Of a stretch of DNA of 59,958 bases, positions 41,669-49,399 are shown in pieces. The DNA is taken from NCBI RefSeq assembly GCF_009754915.1, contig NZ_WPIK01000019.1, forward strand, positions 1 through 59,958, in the 5' to 3' direction. Below the pieces are notes generated by a model. The model made no database searches. It was not told the DNA's origin and was given only the letters and a program-made list of their open reading frames with translations. Origin of the DNA: Mucilaginibacter arboris. Its GTDB lineage: Bacteria > Bacteroidota > Bacteroidia > Sphingobacteriales > Sphingobacteriaceae. The position numbers and the translations under genes were made by a program. Every line of letters begins with the position of its first letter. Positions within the stretch are counted from its first letter, which is position 1.

Positions 41669-41700
41669 ATGGCTGGAAACAACATTCCGGCCATTTTTAT
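41669..41700 (+). terminator. Rho-independent terminator
   Basis: AATGGCTGGAA-acaaca-TTCCGGCCATTTTTA: stem with one G-T pair and a T-run, 27 nt after the SDR gene. Confidence 0.8.
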
Positions 41701-41752
41701 TCGTTTAATTTGTGTTGAAGGCTTTATTTCGAGAAGTTTTTCTTCAAATTTA

Positions 41753-41778
41753 AATGCTTCTTTTACCCGATAAAAAAT
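41753..41778 (+). repeat. Short interspersed repeat overlapping a start codon
   Basis: AATGCTTCTTTTACCCGA followed by TAAAAAAT; its last two bases are the first two of the ATG of the J-domain gene. Confidence 0.8.
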
Positions 41779-42499
41779 GTTATTTCCAACTAAAACTAAT
41801 ATTTATGCTGATGAAACGGTTAAAGTTTTAGAACGGGAAATTGCTGCGCTGGAAGCGGAACTGATTGAATTAGAAACAGAGGTAAACGTTTTTCAATTGC
41901 AAATTCAATCTGCTTTATCAACCCAAATCCACCGGATCCAGGAATTAACAGTTTTATATAAAAATCAAAAACAGGCAAAAAAACTAAAACGCTTAGAACA
42001 GAAAAAGCGCGGCAAAAACTACCGGGAACCAGTTAGTTTGAAAACCCGCAATGCTTCTTTTACCGCACAAAATTTGGTTTCTGCGGATGACCGGCAGGAA
42101 CTAAAACGATTGTATAAAGAAGCCATCGTGCAAATCCATCCTGATAAATTTGTGGATGCTGACAATGAATTAAATGAACGCGCAACGGCTGTAACCGTAA
42201 AATTGAACGAGGTTTATAAAAGCGGAGATTTGGAAGAACTGAACCGTTTGCACGAGCATATCATCAGCGGAAATGCTTTAACTTATGTTCCTGATCGGCC
42301 CAAAACGATAAATGATTTGTCTGCTTTGATGCTGTTTTTACAGCAGAAAAAACAGAAACTGCAACACTTACTGCAAGAAATTAAAACTTCTGCTATCTAT
42401 AAGTTATTTGAAAGCCGAAAAGATATACGGGCATTAATTCAGGAATTAAAAATTCAGTTTGAAGAACGCATTGTTGTGCTGGAAAAGAGAACGAAATAG
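41777..42499 (+). CDS. J-domain protein with coiled-coil flanks
   Basis: 240 aa. Residues ~1-85 form a coiled coil (TVKVLEREIAALEAELIELETEVNVFQLQIQ..). A J-like domain follows at ~105-160 with the HPD motif in EAIVQIHPDKFVDADNELNERATAVTVKLNEVYKSGD. A second helical segment ends the protein. It probably stimulates a DnaK ATPase or is a structural J-like protein. Two short-repeat copies lie in it: one at the start codon and one encoding NASFTAQN near residues 92-99, in the linker before the J domain. Confidence 0.8.
   Translation: MLFPTKTNIYADETVKVLEREIAALEAELIELETEVNVFQLQIQSALSTQIHRIQELTVLYKNQKQAKKLKRLEQKKRGKNYREPVSLKTRNASFTAQNLVSADDRQELKRLYKEAIVQIHPDKFVDADNELNERATAVTVKLNEVYKSGDLEELNRLHEHIISGNALTYVPDRPKTINDLSALMLFLQQKKQKLQHLLQEIKTSAIYKLFESRKDIRALIQELKIQFEERIVVLEKRTK
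42050..42075 (+). repeat. Short interspersed repeat inside a coding sequence
   Basis: AATGCTTCTTTTACCGCA followed by CAAAATTT; it encodes NASFTAQN in the linker between the coiled coil and J domain, the same peptide (ASFTA) that ends the histidine kinase. Confidence 0.8.
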
Positions 42500-42557
42500 C
42501 AGCAACACAATTTTTAAATGCTTCTGTTGGAATTTAAGTTTTAACAAAAGTATTTAC

Positions 42558-43322
42558 ATGACTACTACAAATATCAATACAATCAACCAGGAAAACGACG
42601 ACTTAAAAGAAACACTTGTTTTCTTACATTATTTTGGAGGATCTGCGCAAAGTTGGTTAGGGGTAATGGCACTTTTACAGAACGACTTTAATTGCATTGC
42701 GCTAAATTTGCCTGGCTTTGGCGGAGAACCAGCTTTGCCAGAACCTTCTATTGCTAATTATACTTCTTTTATCAGGGAAAAATTAGAATCGCTTAATATT
42801 GAATCTTATGTTTTGATCGGACATTCCATGGCCGGAAAAATTGCGGTTGATGTTGCAACCAATGAACCAAACTTTGCAGTAAAACAATTGATTTTAGTGG
42901 CGCCTTCCCCGCCAACAGTAGAACATATTTCGGATGAGGAATTGCAACGGATGCTGCATCATCCCAACCAAATAGAAGCAGAAACAACAGCAAGAAAAAA
43001 CACCTTAAAACGATTAACGCAAGAACAATACGAGCTGGTAATTAAGAATAATTTGGAAACAGACCAGAATACCTGGAATTGGTGGTTAACGGAAGGCGTG
43101 AACCATTCAATAGCCGACGATGCTGCCCATTTGTTTTTGCCAATTACGGTTTTGGCTTCCGAAGACGACCCTGCAATTAGTTTTGAAAGTACTTTGAAAG
43201 AAACCATGCCGCATTTGCCGGATGCCAAATTAATTACAACAAAAGGAGTAGGGCATTTAATTCCGATGGAAGCGCCGGAATGGCTGGCAGAACAAATTAA
43301 GCTGGCAATCATCAAAGAATAA
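42558..43322 (+). CDS. Alpha/beta hydrolase
   Basis: 254 aa from the ATG at 42558 (the frame is open 33 codons earlier, overlapping the previous gene, but without family similarity). Oxyanion region FLHYFGGSAQSW, nucleophile elbow GHSMAGK (serine), acid near ASEDDPAI, catalytic histidine in GVGHLIPMEAP. Typical cytosolic esterase/C-C hydrolase-like protein; substrate unknown. Confidence 0.85.
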   Translation: MTTTNINTINQENDDLKETLVFLHYFGGSAQSWLGVMALLQNDFNCIALNLPGFGGEPALPEPSIANYTSFIREKLESLNIESYVLIGHSMAGKIAVDVATNEPNFAVKQLILVAPSPPTVEHISDEELQRMLHHPNQIEAETTARKNTLKRLTQEQYELVIKNNLETDQNTWNWWLTEGVNHSIADDAAHLFLPITVLASEDDPAISFESTLKETMPHLPDAKLITTKGVGHLIPMEAPEWLAEQIKLAIIKE

Positions 43323-43394
43323 ATCAGCATAAAATGATTAGAGTTTGCTGAAATGATACAAGGGTTTAAAATAAGAGATTGATAATTTCGATTG

Positions 43395-44354
43395 ATGAAA
43401 ACGAAGATTTTATTTACAGTATTGCTTGCAATTGCAAGTTTGCTGATCAAAGCACAACCTGTTAAAGTTCATGGAAAGTTGCAAGTGGTAGGAACGCAAT
43501 TGCAGGATGAACACGGACAGCCGGTTGTTTTACGCGGAATGAGTTATGGCTGGCACAATTTCTGGCCGCAATTTTATAATGCCGGAACGGTAAAGTGGCT
43601 GCACCAGGATTGGGACTGTACTGTTTTGCGCGCGGCAATGGGCGTTGACCCGGCAAAAGGATATATCCAGGACCCGGAAGGCTCTAAAGCAATCATCGAA
43701 AAAGTAGTAGATGCTGCTATTAAAGAAGGAATTTATGTGCTGATCGATTTTCACAGCCACAATATTCATTTAAAAGAAGCTAAAACTTTTTTTACTGAAA
43801 TGGCTAAAAAATATGGGGCCAAGCCAAATGTTATCTATGAGATTTTTAACGAGCCAGATGATGAAAAATGGCCGGAAGTAAAAGCTTATGCGCAGGAAAT
43901 CGTTTCAACTATCCGGGCTATTGATCCGGATAACATCATTTTAATTCCGACTACACATTGGGACCAGGATGTAAATATTGCTGCCGACGATCCTTTAACC
44001 GGTGTTAGCAATGTGATGTACACTTGTCATTTTTACGCTGCAACACACAAACAATGGCTGCGCGACCGTTGCGATTATGCTTTGAAAAAAGGCTTACCAA
44101 TATTTATTTCAGAATCGGCAGGAATGGACGCATCAGGCGACGGACCGTTAAATATGCCGGAATGGCTAGTCTGGATCGATTGGGCAGAAAGCCACAAAAT
44201 CAGTTGGATTACGTGGTCGGTTTCTAATAAAGATGAAACCTGCTCTGTGTTGACAAAAGATGCCAACCCAACCGGTAACTGGAAGGAAAGTGATCTGAAA
44301 GAATCTGGTATTAAAACAAGGACGTTTTTGCGAAAGTATAATGGAGCCCAATAG
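43395..44354 (+). CDS. Secreted glycoside hydrolase family 5 (endoglucanase-like)
   Basis: 319 aa from the ATG at 43395. Signal peptide MKTKILFTVLLAIASLLIKAQ, then the GH5 subfamily-2-like domain: VVLRGMSYGWHNFWPQF, VLIDFHSHN, acid/base E153 in IFNEPDD, HFYAATH, nucleophile E240 in FISESAG, and ITWSVSNKDE. Likely hydrolyses beta-1,4-glucan or related chains in the periplasm or outside. No carbohydrate-binding module. Followed by a terminator. Confidence 0.92.
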   Translation: MKTKILFTVLLAIASLLIKAQPVKVHGKLQVVGTQLQDEHGQPVVLRGMSYGWHNFWPQFYNAGTVKWLHQDWDCTVLRAAMGVDPAKGYIQDPEGSKAIIEKVVDAAIKEGIYVLIDFHSHNIHLKEAKTFFTEMAKKYGAKPNVIYEIFNEPDDEKWPEVKAYAQEIVSTIRAIDPDNIILIPTTHWDQDVNIAADDPLTGVSNVMYTCHFYAATHKQWLRDRCDYALKKGLPIFISESAGMDASGDGPLNMPEWLVWIDWAESHKISWITWSVSNKDETCSVLTKDANPTGNWKESDLKESGIKTRTFLRKYNGAQ

Positions 44355-44360
44355 CATAAT

Positions 44361-44389
44361 TATGCCGAAATTGTTTCGGCATGATTTTT
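44361..44389 (+). terminator. Rho-independent terminator
   Basis: ATGCCGAAA-ttg-TTTCGGCAT followed by GATTTTT just after the GH5 gene. Confidence 0.85.
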
Positions 44390-44451
44390 ACAAGCTGATT
44401 TTCCTTTTGTTGCATGTTACTTATTTAATTGGTTATCCAAACTTGGATGCT

Positions 44452-44477
44452 AATTTTTAGGTGATAAAAGAAGTATC
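44452..44477 (-). repeat. Short interspersed repeat
   Basis: AATTTTTAGGTGATAAAAG followed by AAGTATC, between the GH5 terminator and a decayed lipoprotein gene. Confidence 0.75.
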
Positions 44478-44547
44478 AGGAGAGAGTGTACGTTTACTTT
44501 TAACTAATTCATCAATATACACGTATTATTTCTAAAAATTTGGCGAG

Positions 44548-44793
44548 ATGAATGTTGGAATATTAAAAGTGCTCCGTTTTCAAAAACTTCTGTTTATTGT
44601 GATATTTTTTACTTCATGTGCACACGTTGAATCCAAATTTAGATTCTGTCGCTTTTGACTATGTTGTTATACCAAGCAGTGGATAATATGCTTCTCCGGG
44701 AACTTATACTGATGTTACGGAAATCCCAAAATTTTAAATGCCTGGCAGAAGTTATGTTTATTTAGAAAGTATTAAAAAAATCTACTTTATGTA
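44548..44793 (+). pseudogene. Decayed lipoprotein gene
   Basis: ATG at 44548 begins MNVGILKVLRFQKLLFIVIFFTSCAHVE, a lipoprotein signal with cysteine after FFTS; the frame then stops at 44656. A second frame continues plausibly from about 44628 (LNPNLDSVAFDYVVIPSSG-stop-YASPGTYTDVTEIPKF-stop-MPGRSYVYLESIKKI), implying one frameshift and two nonsense changes. No family recognised. The gene looks dead. Confidence 0.5.
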
Positions 44794-44818
44794 ACATCTT
44801 CAATCAACTAAAACAACA

Positions 44819-45428
44819 ATGCCCCAACCTTTTAATTTTTCTGCCGATTACGTGTTAGAAGATGATTTTGTAAAGCTTCGTCCAGTAAAAGAAAGCGATT
44901 ATGAAAACCTTCTTCCTTTTGCTTTAAATGAACAAGAGATATGGAAATATTCTTTAGTTCCAACAGCAGGTGCAGAAAACTTAAAAAATTATATCGATGC
45001 TACATTGGCTGCGCGGGAAGCAGAAAAAGAATATCCGTTTATTGTGTTTTGATAAGCGCCAGAAAAAATATGCCGGAAGCACACGCTTTTACGATATACA
45101 ATTGCATAAATAGACGCTGCAACTGGGTTACACCTGGTACGGAAAAGCTTTTCAGGGTACAGGTTTAAACAAGCACTGCAAGTTTTTACTGCTGCAATTT
45201 GCCTTTGAAAAAATTGGAGTGGAAAGGGTAGAGTTTCGGGCAGATAACAACAATAAAAGAAGCATTGCCGCCATGCAAAGTATCGGTTGCACGGTAGAAG
45301 GCGTACTTCGAAGCCATGCACCTACGCACGATGGAAAACGGCGAGACAGTATTATTTTAAGTATTTTAAAAGACGAATGGTTTGGTACGGTAAAAGAAGC
45401 ACTGGCAGCTAAAATCAGGGTAAAATAG
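44819..45428 (+). pseudogene. GNAT (RimJ/RimL-type) acetyltransferase with frameshift and internal stop
   Basis: The first part (44819-45052) encodes the N-terminal half, LEDDFVKLRPVKESDYENLLPFA.. to EYPFIVF. The frame is then lost at GTGTTTTGATAAG, where one T fewer would give FDKRQKKYAGSTRFYDIQ. In the second frame a TAG (about 45112) interrupts LHK/TLQLGYTWYGKAFQGTGLN before the acetyl-CoA region, followed by an intact C-terminal half to 45428 (VERVEFRADNNNKRSIAAMQSIGCTVEGVLRSH). Two lesions make decay likelier than a single sequencing error. Confidence 0.75.
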
Positions 45429-45475
45429 GTTGAATTTAAAGCCGGGACTTGCTTTTATCTCTGCCTGATAAAAAA

Positions 45476-45505
45476 AATCCGTAGGGAACTTAAACCCTAC
45501 GGATT
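45476..45505 (-). terminator. Minus-strand terminator
   Basis: AATCCGTAGGG / CCCTACGGATT stem; on the minus strand it is followed by TTTTTT. It lies about 25 nt beyond the stop of the small zinc-ribbon-like gene. Confidence 0.8.
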
Positions 45506-45509
45506 GAAA

Positions 45510-45551
45510 AACAAGCACTCTGGTTGCGTTTAAGCAACAGGGTGCTTGTTT
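45510..45551 (-). terminator. Second minus-strand terminator overlapping a gene's last codons
   Basis: On the minus strand, AACAAGCACCCTGTTGC and GCAACCAGAGTGCTTGTT pair around TTAAAC and are followed by TTTTTC. The left arm encodes the last residues NKHPVA of the gene ending at 45530, and its stop codon lies in the loop. Confidence 0.7.
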
Positions 45552-45748
45552 AAGAAAGACGTAACTTTTGTTTTTAACATGTGCGGCTTTCCTTCATGGT
45601 CAAAATTAAAAACGCCGTTAATTATCACTTCATCTTCACAAACCGGACATTCTACTACCATGTTCGTGATCCGTAATTTCTCAATATTAGCTAAATGCTT
45701 TCCTGCTACGCGGATTATTCCGCCATGCTCCGGGCAAATAATTCTCAT
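45530..45748 (-). CDS. Small zinc-ribbon-like hypothetical protein
   Basis: 72 aa from the ATG at 45748 (MRIICPEHGGIIRVAGKHLANIEKL..); the longer frame upstream lacks similarity to a protein. CPEH near the N terminus and CPVCEDEV in the middle supply Cys/His ligands suited to one metal site. No family recognised. The next upstream gene on the same strand is the GreA/Rnk-like gene, 115 nt away. Confidence 0.6.
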   Translation of the reverse strand: MRIICPEHGGIIRVAGKHLANIEKLRITNMVVECPVCEDEVIINGVFNFDHEGKPHMLKTKVTSFLNKHPVA

Positions 45749-45863
45749 GATCTTAAATATTAAGTGGTCTAACAAAAATTTGAGGGTTGACAAGCCCATA
45801 AAAACCTCAACCCGGCACAATGAACAGGTGACAGTTAAAGCCATCACCTGTTTGTATGGATAT

Positions 45864-46247
45864 TTATTTGATTTCTGATACCTTTTCTATTTTATAGGTT
45901 TTTAAACCTTCAGGCATTTCCCAGATCACTTCGTTTCCAACATAATATCCTAACAAAGCAACACCTATGGGAGAAAGGACCGATATTTTTTTGCTTGATA
46001 TTTTTGCTTCAATAGGTGCTACCAGGTCAAAGGTAAGTACCGCTTTGGTTTCCATATCCCTTACCTGTACCGTTGTATTAATGGACACTACATCCAAAGG
46101 CAGGCTTTTATTGGGCAATACTTTGGCAGATTTGAGCTCCTTTTCAAGTTTCTTTTTATTGTAATCCGATAGGTTGGTATTGAATTTTAAATGGTTCTTT
46201 AATAGTCCGTAAATGCCTTTTGACAGGCTTAATTGAATCGCTTCCAT
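45864..46247 (-). CDS. GreA/GreB-family (Rnk-like) protein
   Basis: 127 aa. The C-terminal FKBP-like GreA/GreB domain is clear: VVSINTTVQVRDMETKAVLTFDLVAPIEAKISSKKISVLSPIGVALLGYYVGNEVIWEMPEGLKTYKI. The N-terminal part is a short helix, not the long Gre coiled coil, so it resembles Rnk/Gre-like RNA-polymerase-binding proteins rather than a cleavage factor. It may modulate transcription through the secondary channel. Confidence 0.8.
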   Translation of the reverse strand: MEAIQLSLSKGIYGLLKNHLKFNTNLSDYNKKKLEKELKSAKVLPNKSLPLDVVSINTTVQVRDMETKAVLTFDLVAPIEAKISSKKISVLSPIGVALLGYYVGNEVIWEMPEGLKTYKIEKVSEIK

Positions 46248-46700
46248 GAAATTTGTTTAAATAATAAAAAAAAAAAACGGTTAATGTGGTGCGGTTTCTT
46301 TAATACAACGTCATGTGCGCATTGTAAGTAAAGGTGTAATCAATTTTTATCACTGATTATAAAATCCTTGTTCTTACACCTGCAATCATTTAAATTGAAG
46401 ATTTTTGAATATGACAGTAAGAAAGATTGACCGAAAGGCCCCAACCTTCTGCAGGAAGGGGCTTACTTAATAAAGTCCTTACTGCTCATTTGAAATGAAT
46501 AACCTATGGGGAAATTTAAACGATCAAGGTTACTGCATGAAAAATAGGCTACCTGCAAGCGTAATGCAAGGCAACGTATTGTATCAGCATAAATTAAACT
46601 TAACCTTCCCATTATTAGCAGGCCGTTTTGGATGGCCATTTGTTAAAAGTACGATTTAACTTCTGTTAAACCAAATATTTTATTTGTTAGGGCCTGTTTA
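46248..46700. other. Gene-free, structured intergenic region
   Basis: About 450 bp with no convincing gene. It contains an A-run after 46260, an inverted pair AGGTGTAA/TTACACCT (near 46333 and 46374) and a GGCCCC..GGGGC hairpin region near 46437-46462. A 49-codon minus-strand frame (46463-46612) exists but lacks protein-like features. It could be a long 5' region or an untranslated RNA. Confidence 0.35.
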
Positions 46701-46721
46701 AATTTTTATCATAAGAAATAC

Positions 46722-46746
46722 AATGCTTCTTTTATCGGTAAAAATT
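46722..46746 (+). repeat. Short interspersed repeat
   Basis: AATGCTTCTTTTATCGGT followed by AAAAATT, with a degenerate reverse copy just upstream (46701-46721); both flank element A copy 2. Confidence 0.75.
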
Positions 46747-46825
46747 GATGTCTGATTGATGAGGTTGTTTAAACTTTTTGGTACCAATTAAATTTGATCC
46801 TCCCGGGATGCCTAGGTTTGGTGCC

Positions 46826-46850
46826 CATGCTTCTTTTACAGAGTAAAATT
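46826..46850 (+). repeat. Short interspersed repeat inside element A copy 2
   Basis: CATGCTTCTTTTACAGAG followed by TAAAATT. Confidence 0.75.
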
Positions 46851-46970
46851 GGTGTTTGTATTTAATCACTAACTGGACCTATAAGGTTTTCAAAACCTTA
46901 TAGGTCTTTAGTGATTTACCGAGTAAAATTGGTGTTTACATTTAATCGATCAAAAAAACAATGGTTAACA

Positions 46971-46995
46971 TTTTTTAGGTGATAAAAGAAGCATC
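46971..46995 (-). repeat. Short interspersed repeat inside element A copy 2
   Basis: TTTTTTAGGTGATAAAAG followed by AAGCATC. Confidence 0.8.
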
Positions 46996-47025
46996 AACCT
47001 AAAAAATCAAAATTTAATGGCCAGC

Positions 47026-47050
47026 ATTTTTAGGTGATAAAGGAAGCATC
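47026..47050 (-). repeat. Short interspersed repeat inside element A copy 2, duplicated
   Basis: ATTTTTAGGTGATAAAGG followed by AAGCATC, a diverged duplicate of the copy at 46971-46995. Confidence 0.75.
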
Positions 47051-47204
47051 GGCCCCAAAAAAGAGGGCCAGAAAAAAGTTTAAACAACTTCGATCTTTAA
47101 ATTAAAAGTTATGTAAAATAAGCATCATAAGTTTTTTGATTTAGACAAGTGTTTAATTGCTTACCAGTTAAACAAAAGTTTTATTGTTAAGTTGTATTAC
47201 AACT

Positions 47205-47684
47205 ATGAAACCTATAACTGTAATTATTGAGAGCCCGAAAGGGCAAGGCCATAAATATGACTTTGAGCCAGAAACAAAGTTTTTTAAGTTAAAAAAGGTT
47301 TTACCTGCAGGCTTGGTTTTTCCTTTCGATTTTGGTTTTATACCAAATACCAAAGGCGAAGATGGTGATCCGTTAGATGTTGTTGTGATTTCTGAAATTC
47401 CAACTTTTCCCGGTTGTTCTATGGATTGCAGGATAATTGGTTCAATCAAAGCTAATCAAACCGAAGAAAACGGTGAAACGGTTAGAAACGACCGGTTTTT
47501 AGCCGTACCGGAAGTTTCGCAATTGTTTAAAGAAGTAGATGATGTGGAACATTTGCCAGAAGGAATTATCAATCAGGTTGAAAATTTCTTTAAAAACTAC
47601 AACGAGCAGGCCGGTAAAAAATTTGAACCTTTAGGAAGGATCAAAGCGCAGGAAGCTTTTGACATGATTGAGTTTGAAGATTAG
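47205..47684 (+). CDS. ppa: Inorganic pyrophosphatase
   Basis: 159 aa from the ATG at 47205 (an in-frame start at 47184 lies in a poorer context). Family I pyrophosphatase: ESPKGQGHKYDFEPET, the signature FDFGFIPNTKGEDGDPLDVVV with metal-binding aspartates (EDGDPLD), then IIGSIKANQ. It hydrolyses PPi in the cytosol and drives biosynthetic reactions. It is followed 6 nt later by the 2H phosphoesterase gene. Confidence 0.9.
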   Translation: MKPITVIIESPKGQGHKYDFEPETKFFKLKKVLPAGLVFPFDFGFIPNTKGEDGDPLDVVVISEIPTFPGCSMDCRIIGSIKANQTEENGETVRNDRFLAVPEVSQLFKEVDDVEHLPEGIINQVENFFKNYNEQAGKKFEPLGRIKAQEAFDMIEFED

Positions 47685-47690
47685 CGGTAA

Positions 47691-48215
47691 ATGTTATCAG
47701 AAAACCCGGTTATCCTAACCTTAAAAATTAATGATGACGCTGCCGCTTATTTTACAGAATTAAGAAAAAAACATTTTCCTGCAGAGCGTAATTATTTAGA
47801 TGCACATTTAACTTTGTTTCATCATCTGCCACCAAATGAACCTGCAATTTTAGAGGTGGTAAAAACAGTATCTCTCCGGCAAAACCCAATGGTTTTACAA
47901 GTTATGCAAGTAGTAAGCATCGGCGCCGGTGTAGCTTTTAAGTTGCAAAGTGAAGCGTTGCTAATAATGCATAAAAACCTGCAACAACAATGGCAGGAAT
48001 GGCTTACACCGCAAGATCAGCAAACCTTATGGCCACATATAACTGTTCAAAATAAAGTTGACAGGCAAAAGGCAGTTGGGTTACAACAAGAGTTGAGCAA
48101 AGATTTTAAACCTTTTGAAATACAAGGTTTAGGGTTAACAATTTGGGAATATTTGGGCGGGCCGTGGCAAAAAATAGAAACTTTAAATTTTGACGATCAG
48201 GTTTTGAACCAATAA
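47691..48215 (+). CDS. 2H phosphoesterase (2'-5' RNA ligase-like)
   Basis: 174 aa with the two characteristic H-x-T motifs, HLTLFHHLP near residue 44 and HITVQNK in the second half, as in 2'-5' RNA ligase/cyclic phosphodiesterases. Probably hydrolyses cyclic phosphates in RNA or nucleotides. Probably cotranscribed with ppa. Confidence 0.85.
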   Translation: MLSENPVILTLKINDDAAAYFTELRKKHFPAERNYLDAHLTLFHHLPPNEPAILEVVKTVSLRQNPMVLQVMQVVSIGAGVAFKLQSEALLIMHKNLQQQWQEWLTPQDQQTLWPHITVQNKVDRQKAVGLQQELSKDFKPFEIQGLGLTIWEYLGGPWQKIETLNFDDQVLNQ

Positions 48216-48218
48216 AAA

Positions 48219-48245
48219 AGGCTGCATTTATTAAACGCAGCCTAA
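48219..48245. terminator. Terminator hairpin
   Basis: AGGCTGC-atttattaaac-GCAGCCT with A-run on the left; on the minus strand it gives a T-run and would end a minus-strand transcript, and it also follows the phosphoesterase stop. Confidence 0.7.
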
Positions 48246-48268
48246 ATTTAAAGTATTTATCTTACAGG

Positions 48269-48317
48269 CTTTCGGATTCCCTGTTTGCCTAACTTTCAGG
48301 CTTCTTTCCCATCATCT
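48269..48317 (+). repeat. Direct repeat X1 (copy of the carA 3' end)
   Basis: 49 nt beginning CTTTCGGATT and ending ATCATCT, 40 of 49 positions identical and ungapped to 50764-50812, which contains the last carA codons and adjoining bases. The pair brackets the toxin-antitoxin islet in direct orientation. Confidence 0.55.
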
Positions 48318-48370
48318 ACTGGTCGGGATTTGCAATCCTCGTCCTTTGAACTTCGGATTTCTAATCCAAT

Positions 48371-48431
48371 CTAAACTTTTTATCCGATAAAAACAGCATC
48401 AACAAAAAGGCCGCCTTTTACAGGCAACCTT
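48371..48431 (+). repeat. Composite repeat C, copy 1
   Basis: A short repeat (TTTTATCCGATAAAAACAGC, 48376-48400) followed by AACAAAAAGGCCGCCTTTTA and CAGGCAACCT. The AAAAGGC/GCCTTTT segment can form a small hairpin. Two further copies are at 50231-50290 and 50686-50745. Confidence 0.7.
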
Positions 48432-48479
48432 TCGTAAATAAATCAAATTCTGTATGCTTATTCAAATTTTGTTATTCCG

Positions 48480-48788
48480 TTACTTTCTTACAAAACAATT
48501 CTCAATTATTATTCCGTCTGAACGTTCAAAATCTCTAACATTATCAGTTACCAATATCAGTTTGTTTTCAATTGCTGTTACGCCAATTAGCAAATCAAAT
48601 TCATTGTGCATCGGTTTTCCAATATTTTTTAACCTTACCTTTTCTTTTGCATAAAGAGTTATCGCCCCAAATATTGGAATGATGGTTAGGCCATTTACAA
48701 AATTATCAACAGCTTGGTGTGCTATCGAAGGATTTGTGCTGTTCTCGGCACCGTAGCAAAGTTCTACAACTGTAATTTCAGAAATAAA
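48480..48788 (-). pseudogene. N-terminally truncated VapC-type PIN-domain toxin
   Basis: The minus strand encodes the C-terminal ~100 residues of a PIN toxin: FISEITVVELCYGAEN.., NGLTIIPIFGAITLYAKEKVRLK, NEFDLLIGVTAIENKLILVTDNVRDFERSDGIIIENC. The first ~30 residues with the initial catalytic aspartate (LLDTN-type motif) are missing, and an in-frame TGA stands directly before FISEI. The second acidic cluster (FDLLIG, TDN) remains. It is a dead vapC. Confidence 0.75.
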
Positions 48789-48848
48789 TCAGTTGTACAC
48801 CACCTGCCGACAGTTCGCTGTCCAACAAAAACTTCTTAAATTTGACAT

Positions 48849-49067
48849 ATGAAAATTGCACTTCAATATGTAAATGATATAAATGGTAAGACACAAGCAG
48901 TGCAGCTATCATTGACTGAATGGGAAAAGGTGCTTAATAAGCTAAAAAAATATGAACAGGCTTTAAAATTAAAGTCAGACTTGAAGGAAACTTTTGAACA
49001 AATTGCTATCCTTAAAAAGACTAAAGAACATAAGCAAACTCTAAACGAGTTTTTAGATGAGCTTTAG
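48849..49067 (+). CDS. Antitoxin-like small protein
   Basis: 72 aa. MKIALQYVNDINGKTQAVQLSLTEWEKVLNKLKKYEQALKL.. with a helical C terminus (LNEFLDEL). The size, basic/acidic pattern and the 11-nt overlap with the RelE/ParE-type gene that follows mark it as the antitoxin of that pair. The N-terminal part may form the DNA-binding or dimer region. Confidence 0.75.
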   Translation: MKIALQYVNDINGKTQAVQLSLTEWEKVLNKLKKYEQALKLKSDLKETFEQIAILKKTKEHKQTLNEFLDEL

Positions 49068-49392
49068 TGTTATTCCAAGTGACAAGTTTAAACGTGAAGC
49101 AAAACGACTTGTTAAAAAGTTTCCATCTCTTAATCAAGAACTTGCGGAATTAAATTCCATACTCGAAAAAGAACCGGACAAGGGTACTGCTTTAGGAAGT
49201 GACATTTTCAAAATCCGCATTGTTATCAAAAGTAAGGGCAAAGGTAAAAGCGGTGGTGCCCGTGTGATAACTTATATAGTGACAGATAATAAAGAAGTTT
49301 ATTTACTGACCATTTATGACAAATCAGAATTTGATACTGTTGATGACAAAACCATAAAAGCGATTATAGAAGACCTAAATGCTGACCAATAA
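49057..49392 (+). CDS. RelE/ParE-type toxin
   Basis: 111 aa. FSVIPSDKFKREAKRLVKKFPSLNQELAELNSILEKEPDKGTALGSDIFKIRI.. and GGARVITYIVTDNKEVYLLTIYDKSEFD, a RelE/ParE superfamily fold with the core strand motif ARVITYI.. YLLTIYDKSE. The start overlaps the antitoxin stop by 11 nt. Whether it cleaves mRNA or targets gyrase cannot be told from sequence. Confidence 0.8.
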   Translation: MSFSVIPSDKFKREAKRLVKKFPSLNQELAELNSILEKEPDKGTALGSDIFKIRIVIKSKGKGKSGGARVITYIVTDNKEVYLLTIYDKSEFDTVDDKTIKAIIEDLNADQ

Positions 49393-49399
49393 GGCGAAC

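Larger units (their letters stand above)
46761..47091 (-). mobile_element. MITE-like composite repeat A, copy 2 (331 bp)
   Basis: Same terminal inverted repeats as copy 1 (GAGGTTGTTTAAACTTTTT at the left; AAAAAGTTTAAACAACTTC at the right), in inverted orientation. It has the same palindrome (46866-46914) and GGCCC arms. It is longer because a segment carrying the short repeat TTTTAGGTGATAAA.GAAGC is duplicated (46971-46995 and 47026-47050) and ATTGGTGTTT.. is repeated. It lies intergenically. Confidence 0.8.

Noticed and set aside
45238-45262. Repeat-like sequence in the acetyltransferase (AATAAAAGAAGCATTGCC)
   Set aside because: Encodes the conserved N-x-(K/R)SIAAM acetyl-CoA-binding segment, so coincidence is likelier.
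46463-46612. 49-codon minus-strand frame
   Set aside because: Starts with ATG but has no protein-like signature, unusual cysteine/aromatic mix and overlaps a hairpin region; treated as chance.
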